A stretch of 64,000 nucleotides of DNA from Sialis fuliginosa (GCA_961205875.1 OY540810.1:20646001-20710000), one strand, 5' to 3'. Shown: positions 22,656 through 35,395, counted from the stretch's first letter. The notes: generated by a model from the sequence alone, not told the origin. A program made the numbers and translations.

Positions 22656-25600
22656 TTTTAATATTTCGTCCATCATATTTAAATAAATAATAATTAGATG
22701 CACAAAATATGTATGGGTTTTCGATTTGATAAAAAAAATTTTGACGTATAAAATTGTTTTAAAAGTAGTATAGCTAAGCTACATACATACATGATTCTAT
22801 ATTAAATTTTAATTTTGTGAGTAATGTAAACTAAAAATGAACAAATATTAACCTTTTTAACAAATTCCACAGCTAACTTTATGTTTTAACGAAGATTAAA
22901 TATATTCCTAGAATTAGTTACATATAGTTAATCAGAAAAAATAGTAAATGGCCATTACACTAATTTAATTATCTTGAAACACTACATTATGAAATGTAAC
23001 TCTCCCATTTCATACACAATAATAGACAATACATTATATGTACTCGTATCAACTTCAACACATTAGTATGTTCATTTAGAATTTTTATACATCTGTGTGA
23101 GAAAAAAAAAATATTTAGTAATATTTTAAAAGCTTTCTCATACAAGTAGCTACATAATTTATATTTATGTAGGTAGGTATATATTTGAAAAATTAAAATT
23201 TCATAAGTGCTCCATTTTATTAGCTGGCATCTAAATGTGAAAAAAATGTACTTTAAAAAAATTAATCAACAATGATTTTTTTGAAAACATTGTTTTAATT
23301 TTCATTTTGTAAATTTTATAATTGATTGTGAGTTTGTACTGTATAATTAAAGTGACTATATATTATGATTTTTTTATACTAAATTATTGTTTTTAATACA
23401 AAATATATATAACTTATTGGCCATTTATTTCAGTAAATTATTGATTATAATATTGCATATACTATACTACCTAGTTTATACAATCTTATACATATGAATA
23501 CGAATGTGCAGTGTTAATTAAAGGCGATTCTGATCTTTTCGCGGGAAAATTACCGTACACATAATTTCAATTACAATACAAGAAATAAAGATTCATTCAA
23601 AATAAACCAAACATCGTTAACAACTTTATATTAAAGTACCTTTTAACTCAATAAATAAAATATAATAAAATTACAAACACATAAATTCAGAAAACGTTTA
23701 TCAGAATTCTTGTCGGATCACTGTTTCTACAATATTAAAGATTACCTAGAAAATTTCAAATAACAAGTATAATTTTATTTTTTATGTATAAATTTTTAAA
23801 AATAAGTTCCATTTACCTTTATTGACCTATTCTAAACTATACTGTAGTGAAAAGAATAAAATGTATATTTATTTATTATAAAACATTTAAAAATAAATAT
23901 TCATATTTTTTCCATATCAAGATAAATATGGTATCTAAATAGATTCATATATGTAGATAACCTGTTTTGTTAAATGGAATGATATTTTTTTTTTTACTAC
24001 ATAAAACAATGAACTATGTTTTTTGGATAACTTTTGTATAAAACATTTTATTTTTAGAGCAATATTTTAAGTGAAGTTTGAGATCTAATACTGACGCCTA
24101 TTTCATACGTGGAATAAAACTTGTTATATTGGTGTCAATATTTTTTTTTTCGAATTTTTTTTTAACTTTACTGATGTATGAGCATCTGTATTAATTTTTA
24201 TAAAATTATATCGAGCCATTAGATCATAAAATTATAAATTAAGGGAAAGGTATAAAATAGGTAAGATTTGTTGACATTTAACTAGCAAAGAAGTAAGTCA
24301 AGTGGACAGGTCACTTGAATGATGTGTATACGTTTCATCAAGTTTAACGTTTAGATATTAAACTAATAAGATAGCCTGTCACAACATTTATGCCAGCACG
24401 TGTCCATATAAGCACACAATTCACGAAAAAAATCGAACAAAACCTATTAAAAAAATTCTCAAAACATGCATATTCATTAATAGAGCATTCTGAACAAATA
24501 TGAGGGGTAACTGACACATATTTAAAACATTTCATTTTTTATTAGGGTGAAGTGGAGTAACAATATTGAATATTCTACTTTATGCTAATTATTACTGCAT
24601 AGCTTTATAGTATTCCTTTTTATTGGGGTGGATTAACCTTTTATTAACTATCGTAATAGGTAGATAAGGTACTGGCACCAGTCTTGGATATGACCCAAAT
24701 AATAGCTATTTTTTAAATTAAATGTACTGAATTAGAAATATTTGTTATTTGATTACTACCATTTCTGAATATTAATCTATATACATTTAACTGTCTACAG
24801 CATGATTTGATGACAATCGGCCAATAGGTGTCAAAATGGTGGACATTTAAACTAATTATTAGTAAAATTTATTTATTAATTATTATATTATCATAGCAAC
24901 TGCTTAACATTGTTTCAAATTTGACGATTTTTTCTTTTATATCTTTTGTGTCGTAGTACTTATCATTTTGTAATCATTAGCAAGTGTCTATCACTGCGTG
25001 ATCATTACTGATTTTACTTTATCCATTACTGGAGAAAAAACATAACACATTTTCAGGTAGTGTGTTATGAGTTTTATATCTTTCCTTGTCTAAGGTCACG
25101 TAATTATGATATTATTTATAATCTGAGGCTTCCTATACAGAAATAGAATTGTATTAATGCAATTACAAAGATCTACATAGTATGAATAGGTACATATATA
25201 AATAGAAACACAAAACATCGCATATTATGTAGTTATAACATATACAAAAGCATGTATTTAATACATCTAGAACATAAAGATGCAAAGTTTCGAAGGGTAA
25301 TGTATGACTTGCTCCTCCTAGTGCAAGCATGTCGGATACATTGAATGCATAATCAATATAAATTTGCGGTCATCCCGCCATATCAATATGTATTCCGTCA
25401 CAAAGATATAATCGTGATTTGAATATCAAATGACGCAATCAGTCGCCCGCAATGGACTTAAAAGTGCACCATCATTTTCACATATTGTGTTCGGTAATTA
25501 TATTTAAATTAATTGATGTTTTTTGCGAGCAAGTAACTAAGGATAATTATAATTCAATCAACGTATGTTGAAAGTAATGTGTGAATATAAAGGAATTTAT

Positions 25601-25718
25601 TAATATGGGTAGTGAATATTTGAATATCGTTTATGTATTATCATTTAAAATAGGGTACAATAAATAATATTTGTTCGTTTTAAATGAATCTATTTTCATG
25701 TAAATTCTTAGAGATTTT
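22656..25718. other. AT-rich intergenic DNA
   Basis: About 3 kb without a gene. Minor items: a stem ATAACACA...TGTGTTAT at 25041-25068 and a more complex patch at 25300-25500 (TGCGGTCATCCCGCCATATC, GACGCAATCAGTCGCCCGC) that could be regulatory. Minus-strand frame 24344-24535 is unsupported. Confidence 0.5.
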
Positions 25719-25884
25719 AACATCTGCCAAGTAAATGCATAGAGCTTCCTCGTGCTTAATTGAAATAATTTTAATAAAATCCGATAAAGTATTCAGATGA
25801 ACTGGCTGCCATTGATTAACCATTTAATTTCTATACAATATTATTAAAAAAATATTAATTCGAAATTATTCTATACTCTATTTG

Positions 25885-25973
25885 ATTTAAGAATGCAGTG
25901 GTTGCCGTGGTTTTTAACGGTAAAATGCACGATTCGTACCGTCAAAACCCCAGCAACCACTACATTCTTAAAT
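25885..25973. repeat. 89-bp hairpin with about 37-bp arms
   Basis: The left arm ATTTAAGAATGCAGTGGTTG... and the right arm ...CAACCACTACATTCTTAAAT pair with few mismatches around a 14-base loop. It is absent from the second R copy, so it was gained in copy 1. The size is that of a small-RNA precursor, but transcription is unknown. Confidence 0.6.
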
Positions 25974-26022
25974 GAAATATAAATGTATATTTTTAATTTT
26001 TTGTCAATTTCAATCTAACTCT

Positions 26023-27868
26023 TAGTACGTCTGGTACGTAAAAAAAAACCTGCACTTTTTGATTGGGGTATGACACTTTCTGTGCCCATAGATAAGGTTA
26101 AAAGAATAATTTTCAGATAGGGAGCCAATTTAAAATCCGTGTAGAACACCATTATATCAGCTATTAAAGATGGCCCCCACCGTTTTTATTAAATTGGCTG
26201 TATCTCAGCTCCTAGTCATCTGATTTCAATTTTCTTTTGTTTGTTTTAAAGTTCTTATTGAGAAGATTATTTTTTGTCATTATACATTTTTCTCTAAATC
26301 TTAAGGGTTCCCCACAATTTTTGAAAATCTGAAAATTTTACTTTTCTTACAAACTTAGTTTATATATAACTTTTTTATTGTGCCCAATATCATTTTTTTA
26401 CTTCATATAAAAAAGAAAGACATTTTATTCTGCTTTCCATTGATAACAAGATAATACTGTTTTAATTAACAACTTCTTTGGAAAAAGCATGTTAAACAAT
26501 AAAAATAGACTATTTTTGGAGCACTCCATGTCAAGTTTACCTTTTATCATATGAAATTTTATGTTGGGATCAATTTTCTCATATGGCATAGTTTAAAAAT
26601 TGAAAAATCTGTCATGGATGTCACTGAACTTTCTTATACAATAAAAAATGTACGTGTATCTACTATTTTAAAACAAATAATTTTGGCTTACTGATGACAG
26701 ATATAAAAAAATTAATAGAACATAAACTATAGATAATAACGTTTTCTACATTTTTTGTTATGAACATTTCATTCTGTCATGAACTTGTTCAAATAAAATG
26801 GAAAAAAATTAAAAATATAATTAAAAAAGATTATTTTTTTAATTGGTAAGAGATACAAAAAAATTAATGGAACATAAACTATAGAAAATAACATACTCTA
26901 CAACTTTTATTTCAATGATTTATTTCTGCTTTAAACCATTTCAAATATAATTGAAAAAAACGATTATTACCTCAAAAACTTTTTTTGGGAGAAATAACAT
27001 AACATAAATTATAAATAATAATATTCTAAACAAATTTTTCTTTAAACATTTTCATCCAACACGTACCGTTTCAGAAATAATTCGAATAACTATAAAAATT
27101 ACAGTAAACATCCGTTTCCGGTTTTAAAAAAATCATGTTTTCTTTCTTAAAACAAATTAATCCTAAATATAAAATTTTACCCCTCTATGTACTGTCATTT
27201 TTGAGTTACAACGTTTACAGACAAACAGATACACACACAGACAGACAGACAAACATGGTGATAAAAATAGTCAGAATTGATTCAGGGAAGGTATAAATGG
27301 ACATTTCCATCAAAATCTCGAATCCGAGAAACCAATACAGGTAAACTTGATATGGAATGATCCAAAAATAATCTATTTTTCTTAGTTTAACACGCTATTT
27401 CCAAAGAAGTTGTTAATTAAAACAGTATTATCTTGTTATCAATGGAACGCAGACAAAAATGTCTTTCTTTTTTATTTGAGGTAAAAAAATGATATTGGGC
27501 ACAATAAAAAAGTTATATAACAATTAAGTTTGTAAGAAAAGTGAAATCTTCAGATTTCGGAAAATTGTGGGGAACCCTTAAGATTTAGAGAAAAATGAAT
27601 AATGATAAAAACTATTTTTTTTAATAAGAACTTTAAAATAAACAAAAGAAAATTGAAATCAGATGATTAGGAGCTGAGATACAGCCAATTTAATAAAAAC
27701 CGTGAGGGCCATCTTTAATAGCCGATATAATGGTGTTCTACACGGATTTTAAAGTGGCTCCCTATCTGAAAATGTTTCATTTGACCTTATATATGACCAC
27801 CGAAAGTGGCATATCCCAATCAAAAAGTGCAGCGTTTTGGCTTTATTTGCCACGAACCAGACGTACTA
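26023..27868. mobile_element. 1.85-kb giant foldback element inside R
   Basis: The termini TAGTACGTCTGG and CCAGACGTACTA are perfect inverted repeats flanked by TCT on each side. The arms pair for about 500 bp, for example TTGTGCCCAATATCA at 26375 with TGATATTGGGCACAA at 27488, and GGGTTCCCCACAATTTT with its complement near 27570. The centre (26560-27330) holds three degenerate 130-150-bp repeats. There is no transposase. Removing it restores alignment with R copy 2. Confidence 0.8.
26705..27035. repeat. degenerate tandem repeat inside the foldback loop
   Basis: AACATAAACTATAG-AATAAC recurs near 26720, 26870 and 27000, each followed by a TTCTACA-like word and an ATTTCA-containing tail, giving a period of about 130-150 bp. 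Confidence 0.45.
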
Positions 27869-27888
27869 TCTTAATTTTTCTGCTATGC

Positions 27889-27944
27889 AAACGTCAAAAA
27901 GACATTTAAAACGTCAAAATGGCATTTAAAACGTTAAAATGCCA
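27889..27944. repeat. 20-bp tandem repeat, about 2.8 units
   Basis: The unit AAACGTCAAAAwGrCATTTA is repeated at 27889, 27909 and 27929. R copy 2 has only about one and a half units at the same place, so repeat number varies between copies. Confidence 0.7.
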
Positions 27945-28051
27945 AAGATGTTAAAGTTAATAGCGATATATAAAAAAAAAACAAAATACGTTTTTTAAAT
28001 GAAATTGAGATAAATTTTTGTAAGGGAATATTTTGCAACTAACTTTGTGTT

Positions 28052-29063
28052 GTGGTGACTAGGGTTTGCAATCCCGCAGACTTTTTTTTCCCGCGGGAAT
28101 TTTGCGGGAAATCTGCAAATCCCGCGGGATCCCGCGGGATCCCGCAGTTTTTCCAAAATTTTTCCAAAATTTTTATTATTCATGCTTAAAATTACTATTA
28201 TATAGTTAACATGACAATTAAATAATGAAAAATAGTTTCATAGCGGTAACATATGATACATAAACGTAACATGTACCGTATAGACCGACGTAAAATCCAT
28301 AAAATACACCTGTGAATAGGAGATTGAGTTAGGTACAAGTACAAGATGCTTCTAACTACTTTTGTCTTTTTGTTCGATTATCCATTTCAATTTTTTTAAG
28401 TCCTTTGTTGCGTATAAATTAACCCTTGTTTTATACGTAGGTCACCTTTTACGCCGCGCTGGTATATACTGTATGTCACGTAAAACTAAACCACTAAATA
28501 TCATTATTTACGGTTGCATTTTAGGGACAATCTGTTAAAAAAATATCGTGTAGATCGTATAGAAAAAGATAGTTTTGAGAAAACACGAATTTTGTGTATT
28601 AAATTTTTGTGGTTAACTTTCATTTAATCTGCCATTCTTCTTCTAAATTTTTGTATTTCTGTATTTTTTTTTTTTTTTTATAATCTGCGGGCTGTTCGAG
28701 CTTCTTTCGTCGCCTTAGTCGCGCGAATCCTGGCATGTTTTAATCGGTTGCGTGGTCACATTTTTCGAACGTTTTTTTTTATTAATTCTGGAGGTATGTA
28801 ACCACTTAACTAATCGTGAACAAGATATAATTTATTTCACTAGTTTCATCTCAACCTTAATTTTTTTTTCAAAATTGTTACCTTTTTTATCCATATTTAC
28901 GCTTTATAAGTATTCAAAACGCACGCGACCTACAAATTTAATGTTCAAAAAATTCCGCGCGGATCCCGCATTTTCAGTGCGGGATCCGCAGATCTCCAAA
29001 ACGTGCGGGATCCCGCGGGAATGCGGGATCCCGCATTGCGGGATTGCAAACCCTAGTGGTGAC
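28052..29063. mobile_element. hAT-type non-autonomous element with 8-bp target duplication
   Basis: The element occupies 28060-29055 (996 bp) with termini TAGGGTTTGCAATCCCGC and GCGGGATTGCAAACCCTA. GTGGTGAC is duplicated exactly at 28052-28059 and 29056-29063. An 8-bp duplication is the mark of the hAT superfamily. The subterminal DNA is a GC-rich array of GGGATCCCGC units, in contrast to the AT-rich middle. The empty site is preserved in R copy 2 near 47635-47655. The 118-codon plus frame (28752-29108) shows no transposase motif. Confidence 0.85.
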
Positions 29064-29430
29064 CTATATTATAGGAAATTGAATGTTATACAAAAAAGAT
29101 TCCCGTAAATGTGCCGTTCTTGAGAGATCTAGAAAAATAAATATATTGGGATGTTACTCCTTCCCCTTACTTACGATTTTGATGATTTTAAAACGGGACC
29201 GTCCACAAGCCAGACCCAACCATCCAACCAAGATTCATCAATATTGGTTCAATGGTTCATGAATAATGCGTGTGACAAAGATTCACACGATAGACAGACA
29301 CGGAACGAAAAGAGTTTGTCTTGACCTGAAACGGAAAGATCAAGCTAAAATTTTGAAATCGGAGACATTTTTTTTTCCTCATTTTAAAACGATCACAAAG
29401 TTTCTCGTATCTTCGATATGACGAGGAAAC

Positions 29431-30298
29431 AAAATATACCTATTTGTATCCGAAATAAATTACTTGAAAATAGTCAAAGATACTATTACAATTTGAGAAT
29501 GAAAATAATAGTAGTTAAAACTTATTTTATAAAAGTAATATAATTTTAAAAGTAAGTAATAAGTATATTATTTTTTTACTTTTATCGAAGTGTAAAATTG
29601 ATCCTATTAAATATTTTATTTATCAAGGATGCGAACCGCGGTAAAAATGTCGCTTCATGTTCATATCCTCAACCTTACAGTAAGTTATTTTGATATTTTT
29701 TAAGAACATATTTAAAAATGGTTCAACGTATCTACTACTAGTGAATTTATTTGAAGGTAAACATTTATACAGTGATATATACTTGAATGTTCCATTTCAC
29801 TAACAACAGTTACTTTTTTGACGAGGGAAGGAAAAGTCATTAGTTCCGCTATAACAAAATGCCGCCCATACACTTTTTTGCTGCATTATTTTCTGGCAAT
29901 TTCAGTTTCGCAATCATTAGTCCCCTAACTAGTAATAGCAGCTGTGAAATTCCTAACATATAATTTGTTTTTCGTAAACGTTATGAAGGTTTTTTAGTAA
30001 ATTTATTTTATTTCACGCATTATCGTTCTTTAGGAACATATGAAAAGATTATAATAAACTTTTGATATGAATATATATACGGTAAAACCTCGTTTAAAGT
30101 AAATATTCCCCTTGGTCTTTTTTCTTACCACCAGACGCTAGTTTCAGGTTATGTTTAATATTAAGGTTTAAACTTTTTTACAGAGATGTAGGACTGTAAG
30201 CAAGTAAAAGAACGTACATGAAGTAAAAAAAAATTGTTTTGTAAAATTTCTTAATGTCATATTTTAGAAGCAGGTATTTTCAGCTTCAACATGTTTTC
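29431..30298. other. AT-rich intergenic DNA
   Basis: No gene. A less simple patch at 29815-29960 (GACGAGGGAAGGAAAAGTC, AATGCCGCCCATACAC) is unassigned. Confidence 0.45.
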
Positions 30299-30885
30299 AA
30301 GGGTTCCGAAGAAACCCTATTAATCTCACTTTGTCGTCCGCCCGTTCGTCCTTTTCAGTCAAAGCAAAATATCTCGTAAACTATATAAACTATAAACTTG
30401 AAATTTTTACTGACTGAATATGATGCCCTCTAATAAGAAATGTACACATTTTTTGAAAAAATAATTTTTTGAGGGTGGGTACTAAGGAGCTAATGGTAGG
30501 CAAAAAAATATTTTTTACTAAGGCATGTGGCACGTCAAAATGAAAACCTATTTCTTATTTTTTTTACAAATAAAAAATGGCGCCTTCAGGGAGCTCTAGG
30601 CAGTATTTTATTTTGCCCACCCCTAACCCTTCTTACTCGGTAACTAAAATCTTAAAAAGTTGGTAACGAGGCTTTGGTGGGGCACCAACGACAAATACTA
30701 AAGTTAACAATATCATTTTAAATAATAGGGAAGGGCGTCATAGAACTTTTAATTTTAATTATGTGGAGTTTGTGGAGTGTCCAAATGTAGATTTGAATTA
30801 GTAGAATATGACTCTATTTTTTATTCTAACTCAAAAATGCCCCTGTGGCTCCACGTAGTACGTACTTCGGTACCCTTATGGCATA
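30299..30885 (-). mobile_element. AAGGGTnCCGAAG-ended element, copy 1
   Basis: The ends AAGGGTTCCGAAGAAACCC and TACTTCGGTACCCTTATGG are inverted at their tips. The internal order (TTTGTCGTCCGCCCGTTCGT, AAACTAT, GCCTCAGG-type repeats, TCCACGTAGTACGTACTTCG) is the reverse of the copies at 43651 and 61353. No ORF. Confidence 0.65.
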
Positions 30886-31869
30886 CACACGTATATGTCT
30901 TGACCAAATTTTTTATATTTATATTTTTGCTTACTCTAATAGCTCCGTGAAAACGAAAGTATTATAATAATATTTAAACATATATACCTATTTATAGTTT
31001 ACTTTGACAAGAAATGAGTTTTTATCTATTATATGGAGTAGAGAGAAAATAAACTCTTAGAGGTTTAAAGATTACTGTACATAGAAAACGTATATTTTCT
31101 AGTAAAAATGAATATTCAAATAGAAATAAAACCCGGAACTTGGTACTATTTGTAGATAAACATTTAAATTTAAATTATCAAAGTATTAAGGATATGAATT
31201 AACGTCCATTATATTTACTGACACGTGTTGAATTAATATCAGCATTAAAAATTTAAATTAAAATATCAATTTTAATCACAAGATAAACTAGGTCACGGAC
31301 CATATTTTATACATACATACATAATACAGAAAACGTATCTCCGCATATTAACTAAAACATGCAAATTTCAAGGATAACAGTGACGACATTGGTGTGTGAG
31401 TACACAGAACCATCAAATCTAATATCCATAGGATCTCATCTAATTTCCTTCTCATGTCTTAATCTATGCGGATAAATCTGGTAGAAGGGTATAGTGGAAG
31501 TCTATGTCCAGTTTAAAACTAATCAGATTTCTCTGAGGTGGGCTTTGCCAGCAGTTCTGGACAGTTTCTAACTCAAACACATCTAATGAGAGCAAACACG
31601 ACTTAACTGATCAGGGCAGGACTACCAAAATTATGCGAAAGATGCGGTCTTATAAAAATTGATAAGTTATATAATCTGCAACTCTATAGCACGACTCAAA
31701 ACAATGAAAAGGTAATGTTGGTCAGTATCGGGGGGGGTTAGGTAGGGAGACCACCAGGGGCGCCTGACTAGAAAGGGGCGGCAAATGGCTATATGAAGAT
31801 AGTTTCAAATTCTAGTGAAAATTATTCATTTTTAAGAAAAAAATGTAATTTTAAAATATAAGTTAATCT
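30886..31869. other. intergenic DNA
   Basis: AT-rich to about 31370. Then a more complex, non-repetitive block lies at 31380-31640 (GTGACGACATTGGTGTGTGA, TGAGGTGGGCTTTGCCAGC) of unknown role. A G-rich patch, GGGGGGGTTAGGTAGGGAG, is at 31733-31751. Confidence 0.4.
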
Positions 31870-31985
31870 AATAGTAGCGTCGAATTATATTTTTTCGTGA
31901 AATCTCTTAGTAGTGAAATTTTTTTGACTAAATCGCTTGATTTCACGAAACAGCCGTTTTTCAGATAAATCGACGCTACTATAAT
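31870..31985. mobile_element. 116-bp hairpin MITE with TAGTAGCGTCGA ends
   Basis: The termini ATAGTAGCGTCGA and TCGACGCTACTAT pair perfectly, and the inner words TTTCGTGAAATC / GATTTCACGAAA also pair. Confidence 0.65.
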
Positions 31986-33305
31986 AGTATTACTTATGAA
32001 AAGGTAGTAAGTTTTATTGCCATTGAGTAAATACGGAATAAAATTTAGAAATATATCGGGTGGGGGGGGGGGATTTCTCTAAGGCCGACCCTGACGTTAT
32101 GAAAGGTTTCAAATCACACCATCTTTCTTCACATATCACAATAAATATTATTTCATTAAAATAAAGCTCAAAAATTTCAAATAAGACTAAAAGAAAATAT
32201 TTTATGGAAAATTACAGACGAAAATCTGAAAAAAAAATGTTTTTTCATTATGCCGTATAGTATTTGAGATACAATATTCAGTTTATTCCAAGTTGATTAT
32301 TCGTTATTAAGGTTAAAAACAAAACACTATTGACTAATTTAAAATTTATCAATCTATTTCGAGGCGGCATTTCAAAATGTACCAACCATGTATGTGTACT
32401 AAGACTGTAGAAGCACTTCTAATGCAACCAATATGTTAAATTTCCTATGGCTTTGCAACTTGGAATACACTCTATGTCGCTAATTTAGTTTAAGCTTCCA
32501 TGCTGTCGATAATAATTCCAAAGCGGAAAGTTAAACTTTAGGTCCCATCTTAAAAAAATAACAGGAAGAATCTTTCACATTATCGCATCTGTCCAGTACG
32601 ACCCTGTTGACGGGTAAGAGAAAGACGGATAGTGTTTATTTATGACGCACGAATGTTAGGTCGGTTAATCTTCATTTTGCGCGTAACCCGCGATTCGGTG
32701 ATAAAGGCGCACTTGATAGTAAGGACGAGGAGGTATGAGAGGTGTTAATTAATATGCAGGAAGTCAAACTGAAGACGGAACTGTTGACAAGGATCTCAAA
32801 GCTGAATGACTGGATGAAGATCTGAGCTAAAGATTAAACGAGAAAAATTGTTTAGAATTGTTTGCTTAACCATACGAAGATAAATATCTTGGTTAAAACT
32901 GATAACTTTGGTGCATTTAATTAGTACCTACTAATTATTAATTGTATAGCCCAATCCCGAAAATCTAAAAAATTGTGATTTGATGGGCGTCTTCCTTTTA
33001 TGACATAGCAACCACTATAAGAGATTTTCTGAAATTCAACCCCTAATTTAAAAAAAAAACATTATCATAAAATGTTACTATAAAATTTTTAATAAGAGAA
33101 ATTAAAAAAAAAGTTTGTTTTCTAGAAATTTGGTATCTCTAGGGGGGAAAATATTATATATTATACTTCTATAATTTTAGTGTTTTAAAAATTTACTTCA
33201 TATAACTTTAAATTTAATTTTATTATTCTAATAAAATCACATCAAAGCTTTGGGCATGCAGCGAGCCCTATTCTAGATTATTAGGGGTTGCTTGTTTGAT
33301 ACTAC
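31986..33305. other. intergenic DNA with a complex block
   Basis: A G10-11 run lies near 32061. The block 32560-32850 is non-repetitive and GC-richer (CTGTTGACGGGTAAGAG, GTGTTTATTTATGACGC, GCGCGTAACCCGCGATTCGG). It contains forkhead- and caudal-like words and may be a regulatory element. No gene is seen. Confidence 0.35.
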
Positions 33306-33319
33306 TTACACCGGTGTAA
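33306..33319. repeat. perfect 14-bp palindrome
   Basis: TTACACCGGTGTAA, 11 bp outside the left end of the giant foldback at 33331. Confidence 0.8.
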
Positions 33320-33330
33320 AAATATCTAAT

Positions 33331-35395
33331 TTAGTGGAGTCATATAACCGAATTTTTTTTTTTAATAAAACAATCTCTCCCTACAGCGATTTTATGATTT
33401 TAAAATTTTCTAGGGATCAAGAGAAGTTCATAACTGAGTTTGTAGATTAATCCGTTTTCCGCGCGGTACTTTTTTCACGACTTTTCCGGAAATTCATCGA
33501 TTTTTCCTGTTTGCGGTTTGATTTTTCGCGAATATCTCCACTTCTACTTGATCAATATCGACCAAAAAAAATTGGGTTACTCTTAAAGAACTCCTCTATC
33601 GATCTGTGGGAGGCGGAATACTATAACTTAATTTATAACCTCAAAAAAAATTACAAACTGCGCATATAACAGATTTTTAATTTTTTCTCAATTACTTTGC
33701 AACAAGAATGAATATTTTGATGAAAATAAGGAAAACTGTACCTCTTATGATCCTTAATAAACCTACCAAGTTTGATTCCTAAATATTTAAAATTTCCGCC
33801 AAAATTTATATTTTCAAAAAAAAATTGATTGACGCGCCATCTTTGGGCAAACCATCGTAGAGCAATTTTTTTTATCTCAAATTGTAGGGTATTTTATTCC
33901 CTTTTAAATGATGTATATATAACCCATACATTCTAAAACAAAAAAGTTATTAAGATTTTTCTGAACTGATTTTTGATTTTTCGGATTGTTGCCGTAAATA
34001 TATTTTTCCCGCTTAACTTTCATTATTGTTCAAAACAAATTACAAAATTTAAAATCTACTTAAAAGATGAGTGTTTGAAACAAATTTAACATATTTTTAC
34101 TATATTAATTAGTAGGTCGCTCCAAAAATTCAGAAATTTTAAAATTTCACCCGCACAAATTAATCGGTTTTTGTTGTTAAAAATATATTTTATTTGAAAT
34201 TTTTTTTTTAGTAACGAGAAAAAAAATTTAATTAAATTCAAAGTTATTTATTAGAACAACATAAAATTACAGACGAATACTCAAAATATATATTTTAACC
34301 AAGCCTCATTAGCTTAACAGTTATTTTTGAATCATCAGATAAATCAAAAGTTTCAATTATTCATGTGTAATGAAGAATGAAGTCGTTTTTATATGGACCA
34401 TCCTTTTTCTGTAGTACTACCAAAAGAAATAAATATCCATAAGCTAGCTCTCGTATAAGTGAATCTGTTAGAAGACTTAAATTTTAATTTTTTTAACCTA
34501 TTTCATTACTAAAAATAAAAATTTCATGTGTGGAAATGTACATTTTAACAACAAAAACTGATTCATTTGTGCGGGTGAAATTTTAAAATTTCTGAATTTT
34601 TGGGGCGACCTACTAATTAATGTAATAAAAATATGTTAAATTTGTTTCAAACACTCATCTTTTAACTAGATTTTAAATTTTATAATTTGTTTTGAACAAT
34701 AATGAGAGTTAAGCGGGAAAAATGTATTTACGGCAACAATCCGAAAAAGCAAAAATCAGTTCAGAAAAATCTTAATAACTTTTTTGTTTTAGAATGTATG
34801 GGTTATATATACATCATTTAAAAGGGAATAAAATACCCTACAATTTGAGATAAAAAAAATTGCTCTACGATGGTTTGCCCAAAGATGGCGCGTCAATCAA
34901 TTTTTTTTTGAAAATATAAATTTTGGCGGCAATTTTAAATATTTAGGAATCAAACTTGGTAGGTTTATTAAGGATCATAAGAGGTACAGTTTTCCTTATT
35001 TTCATCAAAATATTCATACTTGTTGCAAAGTAATTGAGAAAAAATAAAAAATCTGTTATATGCGCAGTTTGTAATTTTTTTTGAGGTTATAAATTAAGTT
35101 ATAATATTCCGCCTCCCACAGATCGATAGAGGAGTTCTTTACGAGTAACCCAATTTTTTTTGGTCGATATTGATCAAGTAGAAGTGGAGATATTCGCGAA
35201 AAATCAAACCGCAAACAGGAAAAATCGATGAATTTCCGGAAAAGTCGTGAAAAAAGTACCGCGCGGAAAACGGATTAATCCACAAACTCAGTTATGAACT
35301 TCTCTTGATCCCTAGAACATTTTAAAATCATAAAATCGCTGTAGGGAGAGATTGTTTTATTAAAAAAAAAAAATTCGGTTATATGACTCCACTAA
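33331..35395. mobile_element. 2.07-kb giant foldback with about 0.9-kb arms
   Basis: The left arm, 33331-34220, and the right arm, 34490-35395, are near-identical inverted copies. Ends are TTAGTGGAGTCATATAACCG and CGGTTATATGACTCCACTAA. Internal landmarks pair, for example TTTTCCGCGCGGTACTTTTT with its complement near 35258, and GTCGCTCCAAAAATTC with GAATTTTTGGGGCGAC. The loop is about 270 bp. The outermost CTAAT also pairs, so the insertion duplication is unclear. No coding capacity is seen. High arm identity points to recent origin or ongoing gene conversion between arms. Confidence 0.85.

Larger units (their letters stand above)
25719..29430 (+). mobile_element. dispersed element R, copy 1, split by two insertions
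   Basis: The flanks align with the intact copy at 47320-48054. It starts AACATCTGCCAAGTAAATGC and GCTTCCTCGT and ends with TCTCGTATCTTCG...ACGAGGAA, so GCTTCCTCGT / ACGAGGAA form short inverted termini. It contains the shared TTGACCTGAAAC and GGGACCGTCC segments. It is interrupted by the foldback at 26023-27868 and the hAT-type element at 28060-29055. It has no coding capacity of its own. Confidence 0.75.

Noticed and set aside
28752-29108. 118-codon ORF inside the hAT-type element as a possible transposase
   Set aside because: No hAT catalytic or dimerisation motifs; its end is the GC-rich subterminal repeat.
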